This document shows positions 17,487 to 27,226 of a stretch of 64,000 nt of DNA, piece by piece. This DNA comes from G963663615 sp963663615 (GTDB taxonomy: Bacteria; Bacteroidota; Ignavibacteria; Ignavibacteriales; Melioribacteraceae), in contig OY760517.1 in assembly GCA_963663615.1 (NCBI GenBank), positions 2,356,001-2,420,000 on the forward strand, read 5' to 3'. The notes under the pieces were generated by a model that ran no database searches, was not told the DNA's origin, and worked only from the letters and a program-made list of their open reading frames with translations. A program made the translations under genes and the position numbers. Within the stretch, counting starts at the first letter, position 1; each line of letters opens with the position of its first letter.

Positions 17487-17987
17487 ATGGGATTATTAGA
17501 TAAAGAATTTAATGATGGTAATATTGTTATAGCCAAGGCTGATGACCTTCTGAACTGGGCGAGGCTTTCCTCCCTGTGGCAGCTTGGGTTTGGATTGGCT
17601 TGTTGTGCTATTGAAATGATGGCTACTTCAGCTTCACATTACGATTTTGACCGCTTCGGTGTTATTCCAAGACCATCTCCTCGTCAGGCTGATGTTATTA
17701 TTATTTCGGGTACTGTTACTCTTAAAATGGCTACCCGAATTAAAAGACTTTATGAACAAATGCCCGAACCAAAATATGTTATCTCTATGGGTAGCTGTTC
17801 AAATTGTGGTGGTCCTTACTGGGAGCATGGTTACCACGTGCTAAAAGGTGTTGACCGTATTATACCTGTTGATGTGTATGTACCGGGTTGCCCGCCTCGC
17901 CCCGAAGCTTTGCTGGAAGGGTTATTAAAATTGCAGGACAAAATTAAAAACGAATCAATGGTGAGGAAAGATGAAGTCACCGTCTGA
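17487..17987 (+). CDS. nuoB: NADH-quinone oxidoreductase subunit B
   Basis: 166 residues. It is a peripheral-arm subunit that carries the terminal [4Fe-4S] cluster N2, which reduces quinone. Ligand cysteines are visible as the adjacent pair C39-C40 (GLACCAIEMM), C114 (MGSCSNCGG) and C145 (VPGCPPRPE). PRPSPRQADV is also conserved. The last 17 bases overlap the start of nuoC, typical of translational coupling. Confidence 0.97.
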   Translation: MGLLDKEFNDGNIVIAKADDLLNWARLSSLWQLGFGLACCAIEMMATSASHYDFDRFGVIPRPSPRQADVIIISGTVTLKMATRIKRLYEQMPEPKYVISMGSCSNCGGPYWEHGYHVLKGVDRIIPVDVYVPGCPPRPEALLEGLLKLQDKIKNESMVRKDEVTV

Positions 17988-18459
17988 AATATTTGAGATC
18001 CTGAAAACAAAATTTGAAGAAGATGTTATTGAGTTTACTGATGATAACCCCGGTGAAAAAATTATTACTGTTTCTCCGGATAAAATAAAAATTATTGCCG
18101 AGTTTTTGGCTGGTGACGATTCTCTTAAATTCGATTCCCTTATGTCACTATCTGGAGTTGATGAAGGTGATCAAAACCTGAGCATTTATTACCACCTCTA
18201 CTCAACCATGCTAAAGCACAAGCTTACGTTGCGTATTGTTGTAACAAGGGAAAATCCGGTAACCGAATCGGTTGAATCGGTTTGGAAAACGGCAAACTGG
18301 CATGAACGTGAAGCATTCGATATGCTTGGTATAAAGTTTAACGAACATCCCGATTTAAGACGAATACTTATGCCGGAAGACTGGGACGAAGATAGTTTTC
18401 CATTAAGAAAGGATTATGAGAATCCTGAATTTTATAACGGAATGAAGGTACCTTACTAA
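17971..18459 (+). CDS. nuoC: NADH-quinone oxidoreductase subunit C
   Basis: 162 residues, a peripheral-arm scaffold subunit of complex I (30-kDa family). The C-terminal half carries the family block WKTANWHEREAFDMLGI followed by HPDLRRILMPEDWDEDSFPL and the expected end with PLRKDY. It is a separate protein here, not a NuoCD fusion. It starts inside nuoB (17-base overlap) and ends two bases before nuoD. Confidence 0.96.
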   Translation: MKSPSEIFEILKTKFEEDVIEFTDDNPGEKIITVSPDKIKIIAEFLAGDDSLKFDSLMSLSGVDEGDQNLSIYYHLYSTMLKHKLTLRIVVTRENPVTESVESVWKTANWHEREAFDMLGIKFNEHPDLRRILMPEDWDEDSFPLRKDYENPEFYNGMKVPY

Positions 18460-18461
18460 TT

Positions 18462-19577
18462 ATGGCTGTTAAAACACAGGAAATGGTTTTAAATATGGGT
18501 CCGCAGCACCCGTCAACTCATGGTGTGTTACGCCTTGAACTTGTTCTTGAAGGTGAGCTGATAAGAGAGGTTAAACCTCATATTGGCTACCTGCACCGTT
18601 GTTTTGAAAAACATGCCGAAGCCATGAGCTATCCTCAGGTTATACCTTACACTGACCGTATGGATTACCTTTCCAGTATGTATAACAATTTTGGCTATGT
18701 AACTGCTGTTGAAAAACTTGCTGGTATTGAAGTACCCGAACGTGTTGAGTACATTAGAGTTATTATGGGTGAATTACAACGTATTGCCTCCCATCTGGTT
18801 GCTATTGGAACTTACGGACTTGATATTGGTGCTTTTACTCCTTTCCTTCATACATTCCGGGATCGTGAACGAATTCTTACAATTTTTGAAGAAACTTGCG
18901 GTGCACGCCTCCTCTATAATTATATGTGGGTTGGTGGTCTTTCGCATGATATTCATCCCGACTTTAAACACCGCACAAAAGATTTTATTAAATATTTCCG
19001 TCCCAGGGTTAGGGAATACAATGAATTACTTACTTTTAACAAAATTTTTGTTGAGCGTACTCGCGATGTTGGTATTCTTTCCGCCGAGGATGCAATCAAT
19101 TATGGAATGACAGGTCCTAACCTTCGTGCAAGCGGTGTTAAATTTGATTTACGCAAAGATGACACTTATTCTATATACGACCGTTTTGATTTTGACATTC
19201 CTGTTGGCAAAGGCGAAATGGGTACCGTTGGCGATTGTTGGGACAGGTACTATGTTCGCATCCTTGAAATGGAAGAAAGTTTAAGAATTATTGAACAGGC
19301 TATAGATAATATACCCGAAGGTGATGTTAAATCGGCAATACCTAAAAGAGTAAAGGTACCTAAAGGTTCACTATACCATAGAGTTGAAAACCCACGTGGC
19401 GAACTCGGCTACTTCCTTATTAGTGATGGCAAGGCTAATCCGTTCAGATTAAAAGTTCGAGGTCCTTCGTTTGTTAGTTTAGGTGCAATGAATAAACTTT
19501 GCCAGGGACACATGGTTGCAGATGTAATTGCTATTTTGGGAAGCATTGATATTGTTCTCGGGGAGGTTGACAGGTAA
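18462..19577 (+). CDS. nuoD: NADH-quinone oxidoreductase subunit D
   Basis: 371 residues. It is the 49-kDa-type subunit that lines the quinone pocket with NuoB. It starts with the family signature MGPQHPSTHGVLRLELVLEG and HIGYLHRCFEKHAE. The region MTGPNLRASGV and the final GSIDIVLGEVDR are also conserved. It is slightly shorter than the roughly 400-residue E. coli-type domain. Its stop shares one base with the nuoH start (ATG at 19577). Confidence 0.97.
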   Translation: MAVKTQEMVLNMGPQHPSTHGVLRLELVLEGELIREVKPHIGYLHRCFEKHAEAMSYPQVIPYTDRMDYLSSMYNNFGYVTAVEKLAGIEVPERVEYIRVIMGELQRIASHLVAIGTYGLDIGAFTPFLHTFRDRERILTIFEETCGARLLYNYMWVGGLSHDIHPDFKHRTKDFIKYFRPRVREYNELLTFNKIFVERTRDVGILSAEDAINYGMTGPNLRASGVKFDLRKDDTYSIYDRFDFDIPVGKGEMGTVGDCWDRYYVRILEMEESLRIIEQAIDNIPEGDVKSAIPKRVKVPKGSLYHRVENPRGELGYFLISDGKANPFRLKVRGPSFVSLGAMNKLCQGHMVADVIAILGSIDIVLGEVDR

Positions 19578-20650
19578 TGTATGAATTTCTCCTGAATATT
19601 ACCGGCAGTGATGTTGCTGCCATGATTATTAGTGCGGCTCTTCCCCTCTTTCTGCTTATTCTGCCATTTGCACTTGTTGCGGTTCTTGCCGAAAGAAAAG
19701 TTTCTGCTTTTATGCAGGATAGACTTGGACCAATGCGTGTTGGTTACAAAGGTTCACTACAAACCGTTGCCGATATATTAAAGCTTATCCAGAAAGAAGA
19801 TATCATTTCGGATGCAAGCGATAAAAAAATATTTAACCTGGCTCCTATTCTTGTATTTGCTGGTAGTTTCGCGGCATTTGCGGCTATTCCAATTTCGGGG
19901 GCATATATTGGTTCAATGGCTGATGTTGGTATATTTTATATTGTTGCGGTATCCGGACTTGTTGTTGCCGGGATATTAATGGCGGGCTGGGCATCGAATA
20001 ACAAATATTCACTACTTGGATCTGTTAGGTCTGTGGCTCAAATTATAAGTTATGAAATACCTACTGCCCTTGTTATCCTTTCTCTTGTTATGGTTGCCGG
20101 TACACTTAACCTTCATGAGATTAGTTCGCAACAAACCGAATACTTTTGGAACTGGTATATTTTTGGCGGACCTGACTGGGGTATCTCAAAGTTTCTGCTC
20201 ATTCCCTTTATGATAGTTGGTTTCCTTATATTTTATATAAGCTCGCTTGCTGAGGTTAACCGTACACCATTTGATATACCTGAAGCGGAATCCGAACTTG
20301 TTGCGGGTTACCACACCGAATACTCCGGTATGAAATTCGCGATATTTTTCCTTTCCGAATATGCGAATATGTTTGCTGTAAGTGCTGTTGTAGCTACCCT
20401 GTTTTTTGGTGGATTCCAGTCACCGTTCGGCTACCTTGGTGATTTATTCGGTGTTGAAATTCTGGTATATATAGAACAGGTTTTCTGGTTTATGGCTAAG
20501 GGACTGTTTTTTGTTTTTGTGCAAATGTGGTTACGCTGGACTTTGCCTCGTTTAAGGGTTGATCAGCTAATGACAGTGTGCTGGAAATATTTAATACCTT
20601 ACGCTTTTGTTAATTTAATTATTATTGGTTTTATAACCTTACTTAACTGA
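19577..20650 (+). CDS. nuoH: NADH-quinone oxidoreductase subunit H
   Basis: 357 residues, an eight-helix membrane subunit linking the peripheral arm to the proton pumps and forming the quinone entry. Conserved blocks: LAERKVSAFMQDRLGPMRVG, SLAEVNRTPFDIPEAESELV (with the acidic residues of the E-channel) and WLRWTLPRLRVDQLM. The start overlaps the nuoD stop and the end overlaps the nuoI start by one base each. Confidence 0.97.
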   Translation: MYEFLLNITGSDVAAMIISAALPLFLLILPFALVAVLAERKVSAFMQDRLGPMRVGYKGSLQTVADILKLIQKEDIISDASDKKIFNLAPILVFAGSFAAFAAIPISGAYIGSMADVGIFYIVAVSGLVVAGILMAGWASNNKYSLLGSVRSVAQIISYEIPTALVILSLVMVAGTLNLHEISSQQTEYFWNWYIFGGPDWGISKFLLIPFMIVGFLIFYISSLAEVNRTPFDIPEAESELVAGYHTEYSGMKFAIFFLSEYANMFAVSAVVATLFFGGFQSPFGYLGDLFGVEILVYIEQVFWFMAKGLFFVFVQMWLRWTLPRLRVDQLMTVCWKYLIPYAFVNLIIIGFITLLN

Positions 20651-21177
20651 TGAAAAAATATTTACTAAATACATGGCAAGCTTTGGCAACCGTTTTTATC
20701 GGGATGAAAGTAACTTTCAAACATCTGTTTGAATCGAATGTTACTATTCAATACCCTGATGTAAAGGTTCCAATGCCCGAACGTGCCCGTAACAGGCTGT
20801 ATGTAAACATGGACGATTGTATTGGTTGCCTACAATGTGAACGTGCTTGTCCCGTTAGCTGTATAGAAATTGAAACTGTTAAAACCGTGCCGGGTGAAGA
20901 CCTTGGTAAAACTTCCAATGGCAAGAAAAAAGCTCTGCATGTTACAAAGTTCGATATCGATATTGCAAAATGTTGCTATTGCCAGTTGTGTGTATTCCCT
21001 TGCCCAACGGATTGTATTTATATGACTGATATTTACGAATTTTCGGAATACAAACGAGATAACCTTGTTTACAAATTTGCTACCTATACAGAAGAGGAAG
21101 CAAAAGAGAAAAAAGAAAATTACGATCAGTTTATGCTGGAAAAGAAAAAAGAAAAGGAACAGTCGAAAAATGACTGA
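20650..21177 (+). CDS. nuoI: NADH-quinone oxidoreductase subunit I (8Fe ferredoxin-like)
   Basis: 175 residues. It carries clusters N6a and N6b. Two CxxCxxCxxxC motifs are complete: C57/C60/C63/C67 (CIGCLQCERACP) and C108/C111/C114/C118 (CCYCQLCVFPCP). The C-terminus is a lysine/glutamate-rich coil. Since no nuoE, nuoF or nuoG is encoded, electrons must enter through this subunit or through an unlinked partner; reduced ferredoxin is a reasonable but unproven donor. Its last eight bases overlap nuoJ. Confidence 0.96.
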   Translation: MKKYLLNTWQALATVFIGMKVTFKHLFESNVTIQYPDVKVPMPERARNRLYVNMDDCIGCLQCERACPVSCIEIETVKTVPGEDLGKTSNGKKKALHVTKFDIDIAKCCYCQLCVFPCPTDCIYMTDIYEFSEYKRDNLVYKFATYTEEEAKEKKENYDQFMLEKKKEKEQSKND

Positions 21178-21682
21178 GTTTACCCTGTATGATATAATAT
21201 TTTACCTGTTTGCTGCTATTACTCTAATATCAGGACTTGTGGTAATTACATCACGGAATATCATCTATTCTGCATTTAGCTTACTCTTTACATTCTTTGG
21301 AGTTGCCGGAATATATGTTCTGCTCGGTGCTGATTTTGTTGCAATAGTTCAGCTTGTTGTATATGTAGGTGGCATACTTATTCTAATGTTGTTTGGGGTA
21401 ATGATTACGCAAAAAGCCTTTTCGGTTGATATGAAAACCAGTGGAACGCAGATTGTACCGGCAATTATTGGTAGTGCCCTGCTTGCTGCAGCTCTGGTAT
21501 CACTGGCAATTCACTCCCAGTGGAGTAAACTGGATAATATTACCGAACCGGTTTCCAGCATACCACAAATTGGTAAACTGCTTATTAATGAATACTTGAT
21601 AATTTTTGAACTGCTTGCTGTTCTGCTTTTAATTGCACTTGTTGGTGCTGCTACTATTGCAAGAAGAAGCAGGGAGAATTGA
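21170..21682 (+). CDS. nuoJ: NADH-quinone oxidoreductase subunit J
   Basis: 170 residues, a five-helix membrane subunit beside NuoK. The start MTEFTLYDIIFYLFA is chosen because the frame further upstream (to 21065) is a lysine-rich out-of-frame reading of nuoI. The ATG then overlaps the nuoI stop by eight bases. The conserved pi-bulge helix reads VQLVVYVGGILILMLFGVM. Seven bases separate it from nuoK. Confidence 0.95.
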   Translation: MTEFTLYDIIFYLFAAITLISGLVVITSRNIIYSAFSLLFTFFGVAGIYVLLGADFVAIVQLVVYVGGILILMLFGVMITQKAFSVDMKTSGTQIVPAIIGSALLAAALVSLAIHSQWSKLDNITEPVSSIPQIGKLLINEYLIIFELLAVLLLIALVGAATIARRSREN

Positions 21683-21689
21683 GGTTAAT

Positions 21690-22001
21690 ATGTTAACTGT
21701 TGGACTTCATCATTTTTTGGTACTTTCCGCATTGCTTTTTTCAATGGGCATTTATGCTATTATTGCCAGAAAGAATGCTATACTTGTACTAATGGGTGTT
21801 GAACTGGTTCTAAATGCAGCAAACATAAACTTTGTTGCTTTCAGCAGATTTAACGGCTCTGTTGTTAACGGTCAAATAATAGCACTTTTTATAATTGTGC
21901 TGGCTGCTGCCGAAGCTGCTGTTGCCTTGGCTATAGTGCTTAATATTTACCGCAGTTTTGACAATGTAAGTGTAAACGAAATCAATAATCTTAAAGAATG
22001 A
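21690..22001 (+). CDS. nuoK: NADH-quinone oxidoreductase subunit K
   Basis: 103 residues, three membrane helices, related to the MrpC antiporter subunit. It starts MLTVGLHHFLVLSALLFSMG, the family opening, so the upstream in-frame ATG at 21633 inside nuoJ is rejected. The conserved MGVELVLNAANINFVAF carries the key membrane glutamate, and a second glutamate is in AAAEAAVALAIVL. A GAGG-like ribosome site precedes it. One base separates it from nuoL. Confidence 0.96.
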   Translation: MLTVGLHHFLVLSALLFSMGIYAIIARKNAILVLMGVELVLNAANINFVAFSRFNGSVVNGQIIALFIIVLAAAEAAVALAIVLNIYRSFDNVSVNEINNLKE

Positions 22002-22002
22002 T

Positions 22003-24057
22003 ATGATAGAATCTTATAAACTGCTACTTTCACTCATAATATTGTTCCTGCCCCTTGCAGGCTTTGGAATAATTATATTCTTTGGACGGATTATACCTAA
22101 AGTACACCGGGTTGGTGTATTTTCTCTTTTTATTAATCTGGTATTATCCATTGCCCTTTTAGTTGAAGTAGTATTTATAGGTCATGGAAATGTTTCAGTA
22201 TTCGAGTTCAACTGGATTAGTCTTAACACATTAAGCATAGACTTTGGTATTATGCTTGATAACTATACGGTCGTAATGCTGTTTGTAGTTAACCTTATAA
22301 GCTTCCTGGTACACCTGTACTCAATCGAGTACATGAAGGGTGATTCACGCTTTAACAGATATTTCGCTTATCTTGGATTGTTCACATTCTCGATGCTCGG
22401 TATAGTTTTCACTCACAACATTTTAATGATGTATATTTTCTGGGAGCTTGTTGGACTTTCATCCTACTTGCTGATTGGCTTCTGGTTCGAAAAGGATTCT
22501 GCTGCCAATGCCGCAAAAAAAGCATTCCTTGTTAACCGTATTGGCGATATTGGTATGTTTCTTGGCATCCTAATATTATTTGTAACTTATAATACATTTA
22601 CGTTTAGCAGCATATTTGAACAAATTGGTATGGGCACTCTTCCGTTTGGTTCCGAGTTTTGGCTTTCGGTTGGTGGTGTTTTAATATTTATGGGTGCAGT
22701 TGGTAAATCTGCTCAGTTTCCACTACATGTTTGGCTCCCTGATGCAATGGAAGGTCCTACACCTGTTAGTGCCTTAATACATGCCGCTACCATGGTTGCA
22801 GCCGGTGTATATATGCTGGTTCGGGTGTTCCCTTTACTCACTGCCGATGCACTTCTTGTAATTGCTGTGATAGGAGCTTTCACTGCTTTTCTTGCAGCAA
22901 CTATGGCTCTTACTGCCAACGATATTAAAAAGATTTTGGCTTACTCTACCATTAGTCAGCTTGGTTACATGGTAATGGCTATTGGGACAGGGTTTTATTA
23001 TATAGCATTTTTCCATCTTGTTACACACGCATTCTTTAAGGCAGGATTATTCCTTGGTAGTGGTTCGGTTATTACTGCAATGCATCACGAACAAAACATC
23101 TGGAAGATGGGTGGTTTGCGTAAAAAAATGCCTATTACATTCGCAACGTTTTTAATAAGCACTTTGGCACTTAGCGGTGTTCCGTTTACTTCAGGCTTTC
23201 TAAGCAAAGATGGTATTCTTGCCGGTACATTTGCTTTTGGTCAACTTACAGGTCACTGGATTATTCCGCTCCTTGGGTTTGCATCGGCGTTCCTTACAGC
23301 TTTTTATATGTTCAGACTGGTATTTGTTGCGTTTATAAATAAACCAGCTGATGAGTATTCCTACGAGCATGCAAAGGAATCTCCATTTCTTATGACTTTA
23401 CCACTTATGGTTCTGGCTGCTCTATCAATTTTCTTCTGGTATTCATTCAATCCGTTTGATGCAAATCATGGAGTTTTCCTTCACGACATTGCTACCAGAT
23501 TTACACAAGTTTTACCTGAAAGTTTAAGATATGGTTTTTCTACCACCGGATTTGAACTTTCGCATCACGAAATTACAGCTGAAGCTTTTGAGCATGCCAT
23601 GCACGGAGCTCACATTCCAGCAATGGTTACATCAATAATTCTTGCGTTCTCGGCAATTATACTTGCCTGGTTTTTCTACCATAAAAAACCTGAAATTCCA
23701 GAATTATTAAGACACAAAATGACTATGCTTCACAAAACGCTTTCGGCAAAATGGTATATTGATGAAATTTATGAGTCGGTTTTTGTTAATAACCTTTTAC
23801 GAGTAAGCAAATTTTTCTCCGCTTTCGACCGCATAGTGGTTGATGGCATTGTAAATGGTACGGCATTTATAACCCGAATAATTGCTTCAATTTCGGGCAT
23901 CTTTGATGTATATATTGTTGATGGTCTGGTTAATTTTGCCGCTTTTATAAGTGGTTTTGTTGGCATGACTTTCAAACGAATACAGACAGGCAGAGTGCAA
24001 ACTTATTTAATATATGCACTCTTTTCAATTTTGATTTTGATAATAATATTTAAGTAG
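22003..24057 (+). CDS. nuoL: NADH-quinone oxidoreductase subunit L
   Basis: 684 residues. It is the distal proton-pumping subunit, with the antiporter-like core (about 14 helices) plus the long C-terminal lateral helix that distinguishes NuoL. Conserved blocks are WELVGLSSYLLIGFW, WLPDAMEGPTPVSALIHAAT and MALTANDIKKILAYSTISQL. The C-terminal about 130 residues (YHKKPEIPELL onward) contain the amphipathic lateral helix and final membrane anchor. Eleven bases separate it from nuoM. Confidence 0.97.
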   Translation: MIESYKLLLSLIILFLPLAGFGIIIFFGRIIPKVHRVGVFSLFINLVLSIALLVEVVFIGHGNVSVFEFNWISLNTLSIDFGIMLDNYTVVMLFVVNLISFLVHLYSIEYMKGDSRFNRYFAYLGLFTFSMLGIVFTHNILMMYIFWELVGLSSYLLIGFWFEKDSAANAAKKAFLVNRIGDIGMFLGILILFVTYNTFTFSSIFEQIGMGTLPFGSEFWLSVGGVLIFMGAVGKSAQFPLHVWLPDAMEGPTPVSALIHAATMVAAGVYMLVRVFPLLTADALLVIAVIGAFTAFLAATMALTANDIKKILAYSTISQLGYMVMAIGTGFYYIAFFHLVTHAFFKAGLFLGSGSVITAMHHEQNIWKMGGLRKKMPITFATFLISTLALSGVPFTSGFLSKDGILAGTFAFGQLTGHWIIPLLGFASAFLTAFYMFRLVFVAFINKPADEYSYEHAKESPFLMTLPLMVLAALSIFFWYSFNPFDANHGVFLHDIATRFTQVLPESLRYGFSTTGFELSHHEITAEAFEHAMHGAHIPAMVTSIILAFSAIILAWFFYHKKPEIPELLRHKMTMLHKTLSAKWYIDEIYESVFVNNLLRVSKFFSAFDRIVVDGIVNGTAFITRIIASISGIFDVYIVDGLVNFAAFISGFVGMTFKRIQTGRVQTYLIYALFSILILIIIFK

Positions 24058-24068
24058 CAGATAGAATT

Positions 24069-25661
24069 ATGGAAAATTTTCCTTTGTTAAGTCTGGTTAC
24101 CTTTCTCCCCGTACTGGGGATGATAATTGTACTTTTAATTCCTTCTTCTAACAGGAACGGAATAAAGTACACGGCACTGGGTACCACATTTTTGCAGATC
24201 ATTATTTCAATAATATTGATGAATGGATTCGATAAATCCCTTGGAGGCATTTTCGAAGTTTCCACTTTTCAGTTTGTTGAACGTTTTACATGGATTGAGT
24301 TAAATAATGTTGCATGGCTCGGTACCGTAAAAATTGATTATTTTCTTGGAGTAGATGGCATAAGTTTACCAATGGTACTACTAACATCAGTGGTATCATT
24401 TATTGCTATAATCTCTTCGTGGAATATTCCCAAAGCGGCAAAAGGTTTCTTTGCCCTGTTTCTGCTCCTTGATACAGGAATGATGGGTGTATTTGTTTCG
24501 CTCGATTTCTTCCTCTTCTATGTATTCTGGGAACTAATGCTTCTGCCAATGTACTTCCTTATTGGTATTTGGGGTGGTCCTCGCAAGGAATATGCTGCTA
24601 TCAAGTTTTTTATATATACGTTGCTGGGTTCGGTATTTATTCTTCTTGTTATGATAGGACTGTTCTTCTCTGCTACTGAATTACTACCTAACGGTGAAAC
24701 TGTTCATACATTTAATTTAATTGCTCTAACCAATCCGGCAAACTACACTCAAACTGGTATATTATCGCCACTTAATGCAGATAATCTTCGCTTTATTGCT
24801 TATGTAGCATTATTTGCAGGTTTCGCAATAAAAATTCCAATGTTTCCGTTCCATACTTGGCTACCTGATGCACACGTTGAAGCTCCTACGCCTATAAGTG
24901 TTATTCTTGCCGGTGTGCTTCTTAAAATGGGTACTTATGGTATATTAAGAATTTGCTATCCAATATTCCCGGAAATTACACAACACCTCGCCTGGTATAT
25001 TGGTCTTTTCGGTATGATAAATATTGTTTACGGTGCTTTGGTTGCTCTGGCTCAAAAAGATTTCAAGAAACTTATAGCTTACTCATCAATTTCTCACATG
25101 GGTTACGTACTTCTTGGTATGGCATCACTTAACGCTACCGGTATTAACGGTGCAGTTTTGCAGATGTTTAACCATGGTACTATTACGGCAATGTTATTCC
25201 TTATTGTTGGGGTTATTTATGACCGTGCACATACAAGAGGAATTAATGACTTTGGCGGACTTGGTTTAAAACTGCCAGTCTATACCGGATTTGTTACCGT
25301 AGCTTTCTTTGCGGCTATTGGTCTTCCGGGTCTAAGCGGTTTTGTTTCGGAAGCTTTTGTTTTTATGGGCTCATTTAGCAGCGAAACCGTAAGGCTATTT
25401 GCTATTGTTTCTACTCTTGGTATTTTGCTTGGTGCTGCTTACATGCTTTGGACTCTACAACGTATATTCTTTGGTCAGCTTAACGAAAAATGGAGCGAGC
25501 TAACCGATCTTGATACTCGAGAATATATTATGTTTATACCACTTACAATAATTATAATCCTGCTTGGTGTTTATCCGTCGTTACTGCTTGATTTCATGAA
25601 TACATCGGTTGATACACTGGTAGAATTTATTAAACATACGAATATAACATTTGGCACATAA
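24069..25661 (+). CDS. nuoM: NADH-quinone oxidoreductase subunit M
   Basis: 530 residues, the middle antiporter-like proton channel. Recognisable blocks: FYVFWELMLLPMYFLIGIWG with the conserved glutamate, FPFHTWLPDAHVEAPTPISV and the lysine helix ALAQKDFKKLIAYSSISHMG. The length fits the family. It lies between nuoL and nuoN (three bases before nuoN) in the usual order. Confidence 0.97.
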   Translation: MENFPLLSLVTFLPVLGMIIVLLIPSSNRNGIKYTALGTTFLQIIISIILMNGFDKSLGGIFEVSTFQFVERFTWIELNNVAWLGTVKIDYFLGVDGISLPMVLLTSVVSFIAIISSWNIPKAAKGFFALFLLLDTGMMGVFVSLDFFLFYVFWELMLLPMYFLIGIWGGPRKEYAAIKFFIYTLLGSVFILLVMIGLFFSATELLPNGETVHTFNLIALTNPANYTQTGILSPLNADNLRFIAYVALFAGFAIKIPMFPFHTWLPDAHVEAPTPISVILAGVLLKMGTYGILRICYPIFPEITQHLAWYIGLFGMINIVYGALVALAQKDFKKLIAYSSISHMGYVLLGMASLNATGINGAVLQMFNHGTITAMLFLIVGVIYDRAHTRGINDFGGLGLKLPVYTGFVTVAFFAAIGLPGLSGFVSEAFVFMGSFSSETVRLFAIVSTLGILLGAAYMLWTLQRIFFGQLNEKWSELTDLDTREYIMFIPLTIIIILLGVYPSLLLDFMNTSVDTLVEFIKHTNITFGT

Positions 25662-25664
25662 AAG

Positions 25665-27161
25665 ATGATGATTGATCTGTTACCCGGAAACTGGAATTAT
25701 ATATTACCTGAACTTGCAGTAGTTGCCCTTATACTTGTGCTGGTATTTTTTGACTTGTTCAAGTTTACCAACACAAAATTTACCGGACTGTTTACAGCTT
25801 CTGTAACCTCGCTAATACTGGTATATATAGTATCTTCAACCGCAAATGCTGCGGATGTTTTTGCTAATGGCAATTATCATTTGCTACGTTTTGATATGCT
25901 GGGTAAACTATTCAAAATTTTAATTTATATCTCAACTATAATTGTGCTTTTCTTCTCAATCTTTTCGAATGAAATACTCGCCGAAGATAAAAAGAATACT
26001 GAATATTATATACTTGTATGTGGAATGCTCCTTGGTATGTCGGTAATGACATCTTCCTACGATCTGATAGTTATTTACGTCGGGTTTGAATTACTTTCAC
26101 TTTCTTCATACGTATTAGCAGGATTCCTTAAGAATTCCAATAGAAGTAGTGAATCGGCTCTTAAATATCTTGTTTACGGTGCAGCTTCCTCCGGGATTAT
26201 GCTATTTGGTATTTCATTGTTTTATGGTGTTGCGGGAACAACAAACCTGCATTCACTTGGCGAATTATTAGCAGCCGGACAAGTAAGTACATATACCCTT
26301 GTTATAATAATCACTTTTATATTGGCAGGAATAGGCTTTAAAATTTCTGTTGCACCATTTCATTTCTGGACACCGGATGTTTACGAAGGTGCTCCAATGA
26401 TGATTACTGCATATCTATCAGTTGCCAGCAAGGCTGCCGGGTTTATGCTGCTAATACGTTTTCTTTCAGGAGCATTCCTTAAAGAGCTTGTAAATAATTT
26501 CTGGGTTATGTATAACGTTCTTGATTGGCAAACTATTATTTTTGGGTTGGCTATAATTACCATGACAATTGGTAACTTTGCTGCTTTATGGCAGAAAAAT
26601 ATAAAACGACTTTTAGCCTACTCCAGCGTTGCACACGCAGGGTATATATTACTTGGTATTGGTGCATTAAACAACGATGGTATTACCGCAGTTATATTTT
26701 ACTTTATCGTTTATATGTTTATGAATCTGGGTGCATTTGTGGTGCTTATGCTTCTTACCAATAACAAGGGTAATGAAAATATATCATCACTTGACGGTAT
26801 GGGCTATACATCCCCATTCCTTGCTGTGTTATTTGTTATATTCCTTGTTTCACTTGCAGGCTTACCCCCAACTGGTGGATTCACTGGAAAACTCTATATT
26901 TTTGTAGCACTTTTTAGCTCCAAACTTTATACTTATGCTCTTATAGCACTGCTAAACACAGTTGTATCGCTATACTATTATGCTCGTATTATCAAACATC
27001 TTTTCCTAAAAGATTCGAATAAATCTACCGAGACAATCCAAACTCCCCTTTCGGCAAAAGTTATGCTTTTGGTATTAACAATCCCGATATTTTTGCTTGG
27101 TTTATACTTTTCGCCATTACTAAACTATATATCGCATACTGTTAAGCAGCTAACTTTCTAA
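25665..27161 (+). CDS. nuoN: NADH-quinone oxidoreductase subunit N
   Basis: 498 residues, the third antiporter-like subunit and the last gene of the complex I operon. Conserved features: YVGFELLSLSSYVLAGF, FKISVAPFHFWTPDVYEGAP and LWQKNIKRLLAYSSVAHAGY. The frame offers MMID, and either Met could initiate. No strong terminator is seen in the 65 bases that follow, so the next small gene may be cotranscribed. Confidence 0.97.
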   Translation: MMIDLLPGNWNYILPELAVVALILVLVFFDLFKFTNTKFTGLFTASVTSLILVYIVSSTANAADVFANGNYHLLRFDMLGKLFKILIYISTIIVLFFSIFSNEILAEDKKNTEYYILVCGMLLGMSVMTSSYDLIVIYVGFELLSLSSYVLAGFLKNSNRSSESALKYLVYGAASSGIMLFGISLFYGVAGTTNLHSLGELLAAGQVSTYTLVIIITFILAGIGFKISVAPFHFWTPDVYEGAPMMITAYLSVASKAAGFMLLIRFLSGAFLKELVNNFWVMYNVLDWQTIIFGLAIITMTIGNFAALWQKNIKRLLAYSSVAHAGYILLGIGALNNDGITAVIFYFIVYMFMNLGAFVVLMLLTNNKGNENISSLDGMGYTSPFLAVLFVIFLVSLAGLPPTGGFTGKLYIFVALFSSKLYTYALIALLNTVVSLYYYARIIKHLFLKDSNKSTETIQTPLSAKVMLLVLTIPIFLLGLYFSPLLNYISHTVKQLTF

Positions 27162-27226
27162 TATTGAACTATTTTTTTCTTTCCTATTTTATATATTTAG
27201 AAACTTGATTAATAAGAGTTGGAACT

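Noticed and set aside
21065..21169. Upstream extension of nuoJ
   Set aside because: Reads lysine-rich sequence from the nuoI end in another frame; the family start is at 21170.
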